The notes under the pieces are model-generated. The model was not told where the DNA came from. It saw only the letters and a program-made list of their open reading frames with translations, and searched no databases. A stretch of DNA of 64,000 bases, taken from the NCBI GenBank assembly GCA_964400285.1, contig CAYNTK010000001.1, positions 372,001 through 436,000 on the forward strand, given 5' to 3'. This DNA is from FEN-1279 sp964400285. Lineage in GTDB: Bacteria; Bacteroidota; Ignavibacteria; Tepidaquicellales; Tepidaquicellaceae. Shown here piece after piece: positions 1-8,697 of the stretch. Numbering within the stretch: position 1 is the first letter of the stretch; each line of letters opens with the position of its first letter. The translations under genes and the position numbers were made by a program.

Positions 1-624
1 AAAAAATGTTTTTTCGTGAATACTTAATTGCCTTTGACTGATGATGGGTCTTTCTCCAAATGTAATCCTAAATTTTAAATAAGTATATTTTTTTATCGTT
101 TTAGAAACTGGATTATAAGATACAGGATAAATACTAACCGAACCAAAATGTTTATCTCTTATCTTATTATCTTGAACGAAAATTATGTTATTTGAAGGAT
201 AAAAACTATTTGTTGAGTAAATTATATTATCAGTCTTATAATCATATAATATTTCCAATTTGTTGTTTGCTCTTTTTGGAGTGGGAACAGGTTTAACATC
301 TACATTTGTTTTTTCAGAAAATTTTGAGTCTATAATTTCAATCCTGTTATTTTTATCTGAAGGGAGTATCAAATTAAATACTCTGTAACCTAAATTCGGC
401 TTCCCAAATTCCAAATCATTATGTCCTGCATTTCGAAAATTCAATTCATCAGTATATTGAGGAATAAATTCGACTTCTACAAATGAACTATTAGAAGATA
501 TTACTTTGTAATCATACACAAAATCATTATTTATGATTGAGCTATTCTCATTTTTTAATTGAGAAAAACTAAAATTCGTTAAAAAGCTTAAAAGAAATAT
601 TATTACTATTTTTTTATATAACAT
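1..624 (-). CDS. Secreted protein, N-terminal part (gingipain-type propeptide, PorU/C25-like), cut by window edge
   Basis: The reading frame is open from an ATG at 624 through 208 codons to base 1, so only the N-terminus is present. Residues 1-21 form a signal peptide (lysines, a hydrophobic stretch, then SFSQ). The rest matches the pattern of the propeptide of C25 (gingipain/PorU-like) peptidases: a GxP-like turn, a stretch IPxxx-like around residues 75-100, and near the end a G-S-V-S-I-Y-P-V-x-Y-N-P segment followed by KKYTYLKFRITF. That last segment is the typical end of the gingipain propeptide domain. The family includes PorU, the type IX sortase, and secreted cysteine proteases. The catalytic domain lies outside the window, so the exact member cannot be told. 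Two type IX cargo genes in this window fit a role in that system. Confidence 0.6.
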   Translation of the reverse strand, partial: MLYKKIVIIFLLSFLTNFSFSQLKNENSSIINNDFVYDYKVISSNSSFVEVEFIPQYTDELNFRNAGHNDLEFGKPNLGYRVFNLILPSDKNNRIEIIDSKFSEKTNVDVKPVPTPKRANNKLEILYDYKTDNIIYSTNSFYPSNNIIFVQDNKIRDKHFGSVSIYPVSYNPVSKTIKKYTYLKFRITFGERPIISQRQLSIHEKTFF

Positions 625-651
625 TTGATTTTATTATTAATTAATAAAAAA

Positions 652-692
652 ACCATTTATTAAAGTTAACATCGAAAACCTTAAAAAATGGT
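652..692 (-). terminator. Predicted intrinsic terminator after rnc
   Basis: ACCATTT at 652-658 pairs with AAATGGT at 686-692. On the minus strand the hairpin is followed by a T-run (complement of 645-651). It lies between the end of rnc (839) and the start of the left-edge gene (624). The loop is long (27 nt), so confidence is moderate. Nothing else is visible in the 214-base gap. Confidence 0.45.
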
Positions 693-838
693 CTTTTATT
701 ATATATCATATTTTTTATTTTTTTTAATTCAAAAGTAATACCAATTATCTTATTAGTGAAACCTCCCTTTTTATTTATTACAAAAATATACCTACTTATA
801 AAGAATGTCAAGCCTTAAAATAAAAAAATTATTAATAT

Positions 839-1657
839 TCACTTTCTTTTTTTTAATCCTAATTTTTCTATAACATCGATATTTTGAAGAGCATTTTTAG
901 CAGCTTCCTGTTCCGCCTGCTTTTTAGATTTTCCTTTTCCTATACCAAGACAATGCTTTGCAAGATGTACTTCTACAGTAAATAGTTTATGGTGTTCGGG
1001 ACCTTCTTCGTTAATAACAAAATATTCGGGTATATAATCCGTATGGGCTTGGGCATATTCTAAAAATTTGCTTTTATGGTTTTCATCGAATTGGTTAAGC
1101 CATTTTATATCGAGTTTCATAAATATTTCTTGATTCAAAAACCTTTTTGCTGATTCATAACCTGAATCGAGAAATATAGCACCTATAAGAGCTTCATAAG
1201 CATCTGCTAAAATAGCATCGTAACCTTCTTCGATTGATTTTAATGCTGTGTTAGATGCAAGTAAAAAATTTTGTAATCCAATACTTTTTGCTCTTTCGGC
1301 TAAAAATCTCTTATTTACAAGAATCGACCTGAATTTTGTTAAATCTCCTTCTTCATTAAGAGGAAAATTCTTAAACAAGAACTCTGCAACCACTAAATCA
1401 AGTACGGCATCGCCAAGAAATTCAGACCTTTCATTTGAAATTAAATTTAAACTGCTTGGGTCTCTTCTTATTTTTAAAAATGAACGGTGGGTTAATGCTG
1501 TAATAAAATAGCTTTTATCTATTATTTTATAATGTATTGATTCTTGAAATTTTTCAAAATCAATTTTTTTTATTGCTTTTGATAAGGTCTCTTCAGCTTT
1601 TTCTCCCTTTCTTACGAAAGGGAGAATTTTTTTTATTTTTTTTAAAAATTTAAACAT
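839..1657 (-). CDS. rnc: Ribonuclease III
   Basis: This is a double-strand-specific endoribonuclease that processes rRNA precursors and other structured RNAs in the cytoplasm. The signature NERSEFLGDAVLDLV sits at about residues 75-89 and the second acidic cluster (ADAYEALIGAIFLDSG) at about 150-165; together they supply the metal-binding acidic residues. A C-terminal double-stranded-RNA-binding domain follows (about 195-262, with the GxGKSKKQAEQEAAKNAL core). The length of 272 residues is slightly above the usual 220-250 because of a basic N-terminal extension of about 30 residues. The order acpP-fabF-rnc is a widely conserved cluster; here it reads leftwards with 28 bases between fabF and rnc. 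Confidence 0.97.
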   Translation of the reverse strand: MFKFLKKIKKILPFVRKGEKAEETLSKAIKKIDFEKFQESIHYKIIDKSYFITALTHRSFLKIRRDPSSLNLISNERSEFLGDAVLDLVVAEFLFKNFPLNEEGDLTKFRSILVNKRFLAERAKSIGLQNFLLASNTALKSIEEGYDAILADAYEALIGAIFLDSGYESAKRFLNQEIFMKLDIKWLNQFDENHKSKFLEYAQAHTDYIPEYFVINEEGPEHHKLFTVEVHLAKHCLGIGKGKSKKQAEQEAAKNALQNIDVIEKLGLKKRK

Positions 1658-1685
1658 TCAAGCAATTATTATTCACGAAATCTTT

Positions 1686-2933
1686 TTATTCCTCATATTT
1701 TTTAAAAATAATTGCTGTATTATGTCCTCCGAAGCCAGAATTATTACACACAACTGTTTTTACTTCTTTCTTAATCGCTACATTTGGAACATAAAATAAG
1801 TCACATTCTTCGTCTTTTTCTTCATAATTTATAGTTGGTGGAATAATTCCATCTCGAATTGTTAAAATTGAAGATATAGATTCGATTGCCCCAGCCGCTC
1901 CAAGTAAATGTCCTACCATCGATTTAATTGAATGGACAGGAATATCATATGCTCTCTCTCCAAAAACCGTTTTGATTGCAGCGGTTTCATTTCTATCATT
2001 AGGAGGTGTGGAAGTTCCGTGTGCATTAATTACATCAATCTCGCTTTCGGATAAATTAGAATCCTTTAAAGCAAGCCTAATTGCTCTAACCACACCGTCT
2101 CCACCTGGAGCAGGGTCAGTTATATGATGGGCATCACCTGTCATACCAAATCCTGCAATTTCGGCATATATTTTAGCTCCTCGTGCTTTTGCATGCTCGA
2201 GTTCTTCAAGAACTAAAGTTCCCGAACCTTCTCCCATAACAAAACCACTTCTTTTTTTATCGAAAGGTCGTGATGCTTTTTGTGGTGCTTCGTTAAGAGT
2301 AGATATTGCCCCCATAGCATTAAAACCGCCAATTCCCATTGGGCAGATAACCGCTTCAGAACCACCTGTAACCATAATATCTGCATTATCCCTCTGAATT
2401 ATCATAACCGAATCTATAATGGAATGTGCCGATGTAGTACAGGCTGATGTTGTTGCATAATTAGGCCCCTTTAATCCATATATCATAGAGATTCTTCCAG
2501 CCACAATGTCCGCAATCAACATCGGAATAAAGAAAGGGCTAATTCTATCTGGATTACCACCTCTTGAAAATAAAATATTCTGTTGTTTATCGTAAGTCCA
2601 CATTCCACCTATACCCGAACCAAATACTACACCTGCTCTTTCACAATCAATCTTTTCGAAATTTATTTCGCTGTCCTTAATTGCTTCTTGAGTAGAAGCA
2701 ATTGCATATTGCGTAAAAGGGTCAGTTCTTTGAGCTAACTTTCTATCCATATAATTTTGTGGATTGAACCCCTTTAACTCTGCGGCAAATTTTGTGGCAA
2801 AATCTTTTGTGTCGAAATATGTAATGTAATCTACACCACTCTTACCTTGTATTAAGGAAGACCAAAACTCCTGTACAGTTAAACCTACAGGAGTTAATGC
2901 TCCTATACCTGTTACTACAACTCTTCTTCTCAT
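1686..2933 (-). CDS. fabF: Beta-ketoacyl-ACP synthase II
   Basis: This condensing enzyme elongates fatty acids by adding malonyl-ACP to acyl-ACP with loss of CO2. The thiolase-fold catalytic triad is complete: Cys165 in SACTTSAH, His305 in NAHGTSTP and His342 in SMVGHLLGAAGA. Length (415) is normal for FabF. The ATG at 2933 follows acpP after only 10 bases, so the pair is certainly cotranscribed and the carrier and condensing enzyme are made together. FabB is the alternative, but the length and the acpP-fabF-rnc order favour FabF. Confidence 0.97.
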   Translation of the reverse strand: MRRRVVVTGIGALTPVGLTVQEFWSSLIQGKSGVDYITYFDTKDFATKFAAELKGFNPQNYMDRKLAQRTDPFTQYAIASTQEAIKDSEINFEKIDCERAGVVFGSGIGGMWTYDKQQNILFSRGGNPDRISPFFIPMLIADIVAGRISMIYGLKGPNYATTSACTTSAHSIIDSVMIIQRDNADIMVTGGSEAVICPMGIGGFNAMGAISTLNEAPQKASRPFDKKRSGFVMGEGSGTLVLEELEHAKARGAKIYAEIAGFGMTGDAHHITDPAPGGDGVVRAIRLALKDSNLSESEIDVINAHGTSTPPNDRNETAAIKTVFGERAYDIPVHSIKSMVGHLLGAAGAIESISSILTIRDGIIPPTINYEEKDEECDLFYVPNVAIKKEVKTVVCNNSGFGGHNTAIIFKKYEE

Positions 2934-2943
2934 TAATTAATTT

Positions 2944-3189
2944 TTAATTATTAACTTTTGAGGCTATATAGTCTATAGCTTCACCAACTTTAGTAATTTT
3001 TTCATTGTCCTCTTCGGGAATTTTTATTCCAAATTCATCTTCGAATTTCATTACCAATTCAACTGTATCTAAAGAATCAGCTCCAAGGTCATTTATAAAT
3101 GATGCCTCTTTCGTAACCTTGGACTCTTCAACACCCAATTTATCAACTATTGCTTGTATTACTTTTGCTTCAATTTCTTCGTGTGTCAT
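2944..3189 (-). CDS. acpP: Acyl carrier protein
   Basis: This small acidic carrier (81 residues) holds growing acyl chains on a 4'-phosphopantetheine arm. The attachment serine is Ser39 in GADSLDTVELVM, the canonical DSL motif. The start at 3189 is preceded on the minus strand by AAAAAGGAGATATA, a strong ribosome-binding site, as expected for one of the most abundant proteins. It is first in the acpP-fabF-rnc cluster. Confidence 0.97.
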   Translation of the reverse strand: MTHEEIEAKVIQAIVDKLGVEESKVTKEASFINDLGADSLDTVELVMKFEDEFGIKIPEEDNEKITKVGEAIDYIASKVNN

Positions 3190-3297
3190 TATTATATCTC
3201 CTTTTTAATTAATTAATAAATTTTATAAATATAATTATATTAAATTTCTTTTTAAAGTGAAATACGTAAAATTCAATGATTAATGATGTTATTGTTT

Positions 3298-3942
3298 TTA
3301 TATCTTTTTAATTGGTCTTCTAACTAAAAATTTTCCAGATAGAGGATATTTACCATATATAACGTTATTAATTATATTTTTTCCATTATCTCTTTTTCTT
3401 GTCCCTGCCCAAATAGCCTTTGCGTATAATTTTTTATTCACTACTGATATTGTATCATATATTATTACGTGACCGTTCCATACTATCAAATCTCCTTTAG
3501 CAAGTTGACTTGGTTTCGATACATTAACAATCGGGAAAATATCTTTAAATAGTTTAACGTTCATTAAATCTTTTGTTCGGACATTTTCGTCGGGGCATAA
3601 AAATCCTGCTTTAAATAATGTATTTATTGCAAATATGTTACATTTCGTTCTACCTTTTAAAGGCAGCTTTTTATTATTTAACCAGTACAAATATACATAA
3701 TCCGAATTTTTAGCATACATCGATTTTTTCTGTTCAATAAACGCATACTTAAAAATTAAGTCCCCATTTTTTAACTTATTATCTTCTACATTTAAATAAG
3801 AAATTATATCTAATGTATCGGATAAACTTATGTCTTCTTCGTAATCTTCTTCAGGGATTTCTTTTTTTGTTGGTGCTACACATCCGCTCAATACAAATAA
3901 AAGCGTGATTAGATATAGAAAAATATTTTTGATTTTCATCAA
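3298..3942 (-). CDS. Lipoprotein with NlpC/P60-like (CHAP-like) domain
   Basis: A lipoprotein signal peptide ends in LSGC (lipid-modified Cys21), followed by an acidic linker. The remainder looks like a compact papain-fold NlpC/P60 or CHAP-type domain: a Cys101 in TKCNIFAINTLF at the head of a helix, and a His158 in GDLIVWNGHVIIYD, the usual G-D-L/I-V-x-W...G-H-V strand pair. Such domains cut peptidoglycan stem peptides or act as amidases, here anchored to the envelope. The third polar residue of the catalytic triad was not identified, so enzymatic activity is inferred. It sits alone between acpP and purL. Confidence 0.6.
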   Translation of the reverse strand: MMKIKNIFLYLITLLFVLSGCVAPTKKEIPEEDYEEDISLSDTLDIISYLNVEDNKLKNGDLIFKYAFIEQKKSMYAKNSDYVYLYWLNNKKLPLKGRTKCNIFAINTLFKAGFLCPDENVRTKDLMNVKLFKDIFPIVNVSKPSQLAKGDLIVWNGHVIIYDTISVVNKKLYAKAIWAGTRKRDNGKNIINNVIYGKYPLSGKFLVRRPIKKI

Positions 3943-3971
3943 TGATTTAGTTTTATTATTTATAATAAAAT

Positions 3972-6236
3972 CTAACTCTCCATAATTTTATTTAATTTGT
4001 GATAATAAAAATCATATAATTTATCGAGTTTTATATCAATATCATCATTTATTATTAATTTATCTCCACCGGTAATCCCGATTTTTAAAATTTCTATATT
4101 ATGATTTTTGCATATTTCGAAAATTCTTTCTTCGTTAGACGAATTTGCAGATATGATTGCTCTTGTCTGAGATTCGGAAAATAAATCGAAGTCTTTTCTG
4201 AATTCATACTTATAATTTATTTTACAACCGATGAGTTTATTACTATTCATAATACAAGATTCGGCTAAAGCTATTGCTAATCCACCTTCTGAAATATCGT
4301 GTGCTGAATTAATTAATTTTAATTTTATTAATTCTAATAATGTAGAATGAAGTGATAATTCTTTTTCTAAATCAATTTCTGGTGAATCACCTTTAATTAA
4401 ATTATGAATTACACTTAGATATTCGCTTCCACCAATTTCTCCAAAGTTTTTACCTATAAGGAAAATATTTTCATTCTCATTTTTAAAGTTTGATGTTACC
4501 ATAAAATCAATATCTTCTATCAACCCTAACATTCCAATAACAGGGGTAGGAAATACAGCATAGTCTTGAGATTGATTATAAAAGCTAACATTACCACCTG
4601 TGACAGGAGTATTTAATTTTCTGCAAGCATCACCAATACCTCTTACTGCTTCACTAAATTGATAGTAGACTTCAGGATTATATGGATTTCCAAAATTTAG
4701 ACAATTAGTAATTGCAAGTGGAGTAGCACCAGTGCAAACTACGTTTCTTGCTGATTCGCAGACTGCAATCATCCCTCCTTTATATGGGTTTAGAAATACA
4801 TATTTACTATTACAATCTGTTTTTAATGAAAGACCTTTTGTTGTATTTTTTATTCTAACAACTGAAGCATCTCCACCGGGCATTAAAATTGTGTTCGTTC
4901 TTACTTGTGTATCATATTGCTCATAAACCCATTTTTTGTTTGTAATATTTGGCGAAGATAAAATTTCTAATAAGACTTCATTGTAATCTTCGGGTTCTTC
5001 TAATTTATTCGGGTTGAAATTTTTTGTATCTTTTAAGTATTCGGGTATTTTCGTCTCTCTTTTATAAACTGGAGCTCCACCTCCTAATACAAGTTCAAAT
5101 GCAGGTATATCCGCAACTAATTTATTTTTAAAATGAACTTTAATATTTTTCTCTTTTATTACAGTACCAATTTTAACACAATTTAAATCCCATTTATGAA
5201 AAATGTTTTTTGCTTGTTCTTCTTTTCCTTTTTCTATAACAACGAGCATTCTTTCTTGTGATTCGGATAACATTATTTCATACGAACTCATATTTTCATC
5301 TCTTAATGGAACTAAGTCAAGATTTATTTCCATTCCACATTCACCCTTTGCACTCATTTCACTTGTAGAGCAGGTAATACCCGCAGCTCCCATATCTTGA
5401 ATGCCAACTACAACTCCAGATCTGATTGCTTCAAGGGTTGCTTCTAAAAGCAATTTTTCCGTAAATGGGTCTCCAACTTGAACACTTGGTCGTTTCGATT
5501 CCGATTTTTCCGAAATTTCTTCCGAAGCAAACGTAGCTCCGTGAATTCCGTCTTTTCCCGTAGATGAACCAACAATAAATACTGGATTTCCTTCTCCCTG
5601 TGCTTTTGCCGATGCTACGTTTTGATGCTTTACTAATCCAACAGCCATTGCATTTACTAAAGGATTATCCTGATAACATTCTTCAAAATATACTTCTCCA
5701 CTTATAGTAGGGACACCAAAACAATTTCCATAATCTCCAATTCCCTTTACTACATTCTTAAAAAGATATTTACTTCTTTCAACTTGCTGGTTTGAATTAT
5801 TATTAGTTTTTTCGATTAATCCAAATCTTAAAGAGTTTAATGCTGCTATAGGTCGGGCTCCCATTGTAAAAATATCTCTTAAAATTCCACCAACTCCAGT
5901 GGCAGCACCTTGATAAGGTTCAACGGCAGATGGATGATTGTGTGATTCGATTTTAAAAGCTACTGCAAGTCCATCTCCAATATCTATCAATCCGGCATTT
6001 TCTTCTCCTGCGGATACTAATAATCTTCCACCTGTTCTTGGTAATGTTTTAATCTGCAATATTGAATTTTTATATGAACAGTGTTCGCTCCACATTACTG
6101 AAAATATTCCAAGTTCTGTATATGTTGGAATTCTTCCAAGTATTTTTTTTATCCTTTCGTATTCTTCTTCAAGTAATCCGAGTTCTTTTGCAAGCTCTAA
6201 ATTTATCTCGGGTTCAATAATATTTTCAATTGACAT
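3972..6236 (-). CDS. purL: Phosphoribosylformylglycinamidine synthase, subunit PurL
   Basis: This enzyme catalyses the ATP-dependent amidation of FGAR to FGAM, the fourth step of purine synthesis. At 754 residues this is the small PurL that needs separate PurS and PurQ partners; neither is in the window. Diagnostic segments are SHNHPSAVEPYQGAATGVGG near residue 95-115, where the His and acidic residues bind ATP/FGAR, the GGGAPVYKRE linker between the two AIRS-like halves, and TGGNVSFYNQ in the second half. Both N- and C-terminal ATP-binding halves are present, so the gene looks intact. Confidence 0.97.
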   Translation of the reverse strand: MSIENIIEPEINLELAKELGLLEEEYERIKKILGRIPTYTELGIFSVMWSEHCSYKNSILQIKTLPRTGGRLLVSAGEENAGLIDIGDGLAVAFKIESHNHPSAVEPYQGAATGVGGILRDIFTMGARPIAALNSLRFGLIEKTNNNSNQQVERSKYLFKNVVKGIGDYGNCFGVPTISGEVYFEECYQDNPLVNAMAVGLVKHQNVASAKAQGEGNPVFIVGSSTGKDGIHGATFASEEISEKSESKRPSVQVGDPFTEKLLLEATLEAIRSGVVVGIQDMGAAGITCSTSEMSAKGECGMEINLDLVPLRDENMSSYEIMLSESQERMLVVIEKGKEEQAKNIFHKWDLNCVKIGTVIKEKNIKVHFKNKLVADIPAFELVLGGGAPVYKRETKIPEYLKDTKNFNPNKLEEPEDYNEVLLEILSSPNITNKKWVYEQYDTQVRTNTILMPGGDASVVRIKNTTKGLSLKTDCNSKYVFLNPYKGGMIAVCESARNVVCTGATPLAITNCLNFGNPYNPEVYYQFSEAVRGIGDACRKLNTPVTGGNVSFYNQSQDYAVFPTPVIGMLGLIEDIDFMVTSNFKNENENIFLIGKNFGEIGGSEYLSVIHNLIKGDSPEIDLEKELSLHSTLLELIKLKLINSAHDISEGGLAIALAESCIMNSNKLIGCKINYKYEFRKDFDLFSESQTRAIISANSSNEERIFEICKNHNIEILKIGITGGDKLIINDDIDIKLDKLYDFYYHKLNKIMES

Positions 6237-6250
6237 TATGAGTTAATAAA

Positions 6251-6997
6251 TTATTTTTCTAAAATATATTCCTTTTCAAAAAATAAAGCAGTTCCAGAAG
6301 TTACACAAATTGATTTTAAAAGCACATTGATAAAGGGCAGAAACATTATAATAAATACACTTGCTCCAAATCCAAGAGAAAGCAATTTCTTTGACATTAT
6401 GACTTTGATTTTTTTTCTTAAATTATAAAATTTTCTTGTCATCGGGTAATCGAGAAAATCCAGAGCATTAAAAAAAAAGGAAAAAAATGTTCCAAAAATT
6501 GTGGAAAATATAGAACCAATAACGGGTATTAGGTTTAATAATAAAATCGGGATAATTATAGATAAATAAAAAATAATTTTTAATGTTTCGGCTTTTATAC
6601 TGAACCAAGCATCTTTCCAAAATCCTACATCATATTTTACTTTTTCTTTTGTTACCACCTCTTCTACATAGCAGGAAATTTTTTCATTAAAAGGAGCAGT
6701 AATTATACTGCTTAATGTAATAAATGCAAGATAACAAATAAATAATAAAATGATGAATGAGATTATTAATATCAAAACATTTAATAATTCTTGCCACCAA
6801 ACCGCATTGATATCTTGTGCACCAGTTACTTTACCCGAAAAACCAATTATCCATTTATATGAAAGAATAAAAATAGTCCCGTAAATAATAATATTAATTA
6901 AAAACGGGACTATGGAAAATAATATTAATTTCGGATGTTTGAAAAAAAAGTTAATACTTTTAAAAGGATATATAAATCCGAAAAAAAATTCTTTCAT
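6251..6997 (-). CDS. CysZ/EI24-family membrane protein
   Basis: This is an integral membrane protein of 248 residues with four to five hydrophobic segments (about 25-50, 70-98, 135-165, 175-195 and 205-230). The N-terminal pattern F-x-F-G-F-I-Y-P-F-K-S-I-N-F-F-F-K-H-P-K-L and the loop ITAPFNEKISCYVEEV are typical of the EI24/CysZ family. CysZ moves sulfate into the cell, and many homologues in this phylum are annotated only by fold. No cysteine-synthesis genes are beside it (metK is upstream, purL 14 bases downstream), so sulfate transport is only a family-level guess. Confidence 0.75.
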   Translation of the reverse strand: MKEFFFGFIYPFKSINFFFKHPKLILFSIVPFLINIIIYGTIFILSYKWIIGFSGKVTGAQDINAVWWQELLNVLILIISFIILLFICYLAFITLSSIITAPFNEKISCYVEEVVTKEKVKYDVGFWKDAWFSIKAETLKIIFYLSIIIPILLLNLIPVIGSIFSTIFGTFFSFFFNALDFLDYPMTRKFYNLRKKIKVIMSKKLLSLGFGASVFIIMFLPFINVLLKSICVTSGTALFFEKEYILEK

Positions 6998-7023
6998 TAT
7001 TTTGGAAGTTTCCTTTAACTAAA

Positions 7024-8169
7024 TTATTTTATTGCTTTTAATAAAACATCTTTCAAATCTGTTTTTTCCCAAGTAAATTCTGGTTCATTTCTTCCAAAAT
7101 GTCCGTATGCTGCTGTTTTTCTGTAAATTGGTCTTCTTAAGTTTAATCTATGAATAATTCCTTTTGGTGTTAAATCAATCTCCGTTTTAATAATTTTAGC
7201 AAGTTCAAGGTCAGTTATTTTACCAGTGCCATTTGTATTTACCATTATCGATACAGGTTCGGGAACACCGATAGCATAGGATAATTGTATCATACATTCA
7301 TCTGCAAGTTTAGATGCAACAATATTTTTTGCTATATGTCGTGCTGCATAAGCTGCACTTCTATCAACCTTCGATGGGTCTTTACCGGAAAAAGCACCTC
7401 CACCATGTGGAGCTTTACCTCCATAAGTATCTACAATAATCTTTCTTCCCGTTAATCCAGTATCTCCGTGTGGTCCTCCAATTTCAAATCTTCCTGTAGG
7501 ATTAACATAAATTTTCGTTTTCTTATCCATTAGGTTCTCTGGTATTACTTTTTTAATTACATTTTCGATTACATCGGATTTGATTTTCTTTTGTGTAACA
7601 TTAGGGTCGTGTTGAGTGGATATCACAACAGCATCAACTCTAATTGGCTCACCATCATCGCTATATTCAATGGTAACTTGAGATTTTGAATCGGGTCTTA
7701 GATATGGCATTAATTGAGGATTTTTCTTCCTAATATCTGCAAGTTTTTTTACGAGTTTGTGTGCAAACATTATTGCCATTGGCATCAATTCTTTTGTTTC
7801 ATTTATTGCATAACCAAACATCATACCTTGGTCTCCAGCACCGCCAGTATTTACTCCCATTGCGATATCAGGGGATTGTTTATTTATTGCAGACATTACG
7901 TTAATGGAATGTGAATCAAATCTATAATCACCCTTTGTATAACCAATTTCTGAAACAACTCTTCTTACGAGTTCGGGGACATCGACATAATGTCTCGTTG
8001 TTATTTCTCCTCCTACAAGAACTAATCCGGTTGCACAAAATGTTTCACATGCTACTCTTCCATATTTGTCAAAAGTCAAAATATCATCTAATATTGCATC
8101 TGATATTTGATCGCAGATTTTATCAGGATGTCCTTCGCTTACAGACTCCGACGTGAAATAAAATGACAT
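7024..8169 (-). CDS. metK: S-adenosylmethionine synthase
   Basis: This enzyme makes SAM from methionine and ATP. All three hallmark motifs are present: SEGHPDKICDQISDAILD at the N-terminus, the GAGDQGMMFGYA loop near residue 112, and the P-loop-like GGGAFSGKDPSKVDRSAAY near 250. Length (381) is standard. No SAM riboswitch was found in the 252-base gap upstream, but a hairpin with U-runs (8261-8290) lies in the leader about 95 bases before the start. The ATG is preceded by AAAGGAAAAAAATAT, a plausible ribosome-binding site. Confidence 0.98.
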   Translation of the reverse strand: MSFYFTSESVSEGHPDKICDQISDAILDDILTFDKYGRVACETFCATGLVLVGGEITTRHYVDVPELVRRVVSEIGYTKGDYRFDSHSINVMSAINKQSPDIAMGVNTGGAGDQGMMFGYAINETKELMPMAIMFAHKLVKKLADIRKKNPQLMPYLRPDSKSQVTIEYSDDGEPIRVDAVVISTQHDPNVTQKKIKSDVIENVIKKVIPENLMDKKTKIYVNPTGRFEIGGPHGDTGLTGRKIIVDTYGGKAPHGGGAFSGKDPSKVDRSAAYAARHIAKNIVASKLADECMIQLSYAIGVPEPVSIMVNTNGTGKITDLELAKIIKTEIDLTPKGIIHRLNLRRPIYRKTAAYGHFGRNEPEFTWEKTDLKDVLLKAIK

Positions 8170-8260
8170 ATTTTTTTCCTTTAATTTATTTGTATTTATT
8201 TTGTTTAATTTAATAAAATTTATTTACTTTTAATATTGAGTTTTAAAGACAGAAAAAAAT

Positions 8261-8290
8261 AAATAAGATAGTCAGCTAACTATCTATTTT
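8261..8290. other. Hairpin with flanking U-runs in the divergent metK leader
   Basis: GATAGT (8267-8272) pairs with ACTATC (8279-8284), extended by AAATA/TATTT across a one-base bulge, with loop CAGCTA. A T-run follows on both strands. It lies in the divergent gap between metK and the ORF at 8422, not at the end of any gene, so if transcribed it would act within a leader rather than as a gene-end terminator. Function unknown. Confidence 0.4.
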
Positions 8291-8421
8291 TTAAAAAAAT
8301 TTATTACTTTCAATATATTTTTTAAATATTATATAAAAAATACAAAAAAATTGATTTATATTTTGGCATAATAATTGTTTATTTATAATCAAAATTGTTT
8401 AACTTAAATGGGGGAATTAAA

Positions 8422-8526
8422 ATGAAAGCTACAAACGAAACAACTATTTCACGATATGATTTCATATTCTTTTCTGTTATCATATCCTTGTCCTTGTTGA
8501 TCGTTGCTGGATTTCTTATTGTTTAA
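8422..8526 (+). CDS. Small single-pass membrane protein ORF (34 residues)
   Basis: This is a short ATG-started frame of 34 codons preceded by GGGGGA at 8409-8414, a good ribosome-binding site at 7 bases spacing. The product begins with a polar stretch (MKATNETTISRYD) followed by one uninterrupted hydrophobic helix of about 20 residues to the end. Polar head plus one helix is what small membrane proteins look like. The stop codon is the first part of an inverted repeat (see 8525-8617). No homologue is recognised. It could be a small membrane peptide or a leader; a chance ORF is possible but the SD and composition argue against it. Confidence 0.5.
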   Translation: MKATNETTISRYDFIFFSVIISLSLLIVAGFLIV

Positions 8527-8617
8527 GTAATTGCAAATACTCTTTTCTATATTCTTGCACAAAATTATTATCCAATTTGCATCTTTAGTTGAGAGTATTG
8601 AAATTTGGGAATTACTT
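8525..8617 (+). other. Long bipartite inverted repeat after the 34-codon ORF
   Basis: AAGTAATT (8525-8532) pairs with AATTACTT (8610-8617), and inside it AAATACTCT (8535-8543) pairs with AGAGTATT (8592-8599). A competing pairing exists: GCAAAT (8533-8538) with ATTTGC (8575-8580). Two mutually exclusive stems in one transcript leader are typical of regulatory RNA, but no known class was recognised. Confidence 0.4.
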
Positions 8618-8688
8618 TAACCTTTTTTATTCTAAATATTTTTATGAAATTCCAATTATAAAACTATTTAGAATACAGAAAAGTTAAA
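8617..8688 (+). other. Second inverted repeat directly before the 8698 gene
   Basis: TTAACcTTTT (8617-8626) pairs with AAAAGTTAA (8680-8688) with one bulged C, and TTCTAAATA (8630-8638) pairs with TATTTAGAA (8665-8673). The 3' arm ends 10 bases before the ATG at 8698, so the structure would cover or adjoin the ribosome-binding region. Confidence 0.4.
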
Positions 8689-8697
8689 AAATATAAT

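Noticed and set aside
8170..8421. SAM riboswitch in front of metK
   Set aside because: The gap is 252 bases and lacks the conserved helices and core of SAM-I or SAM-II; only a simple hairpin is visible.
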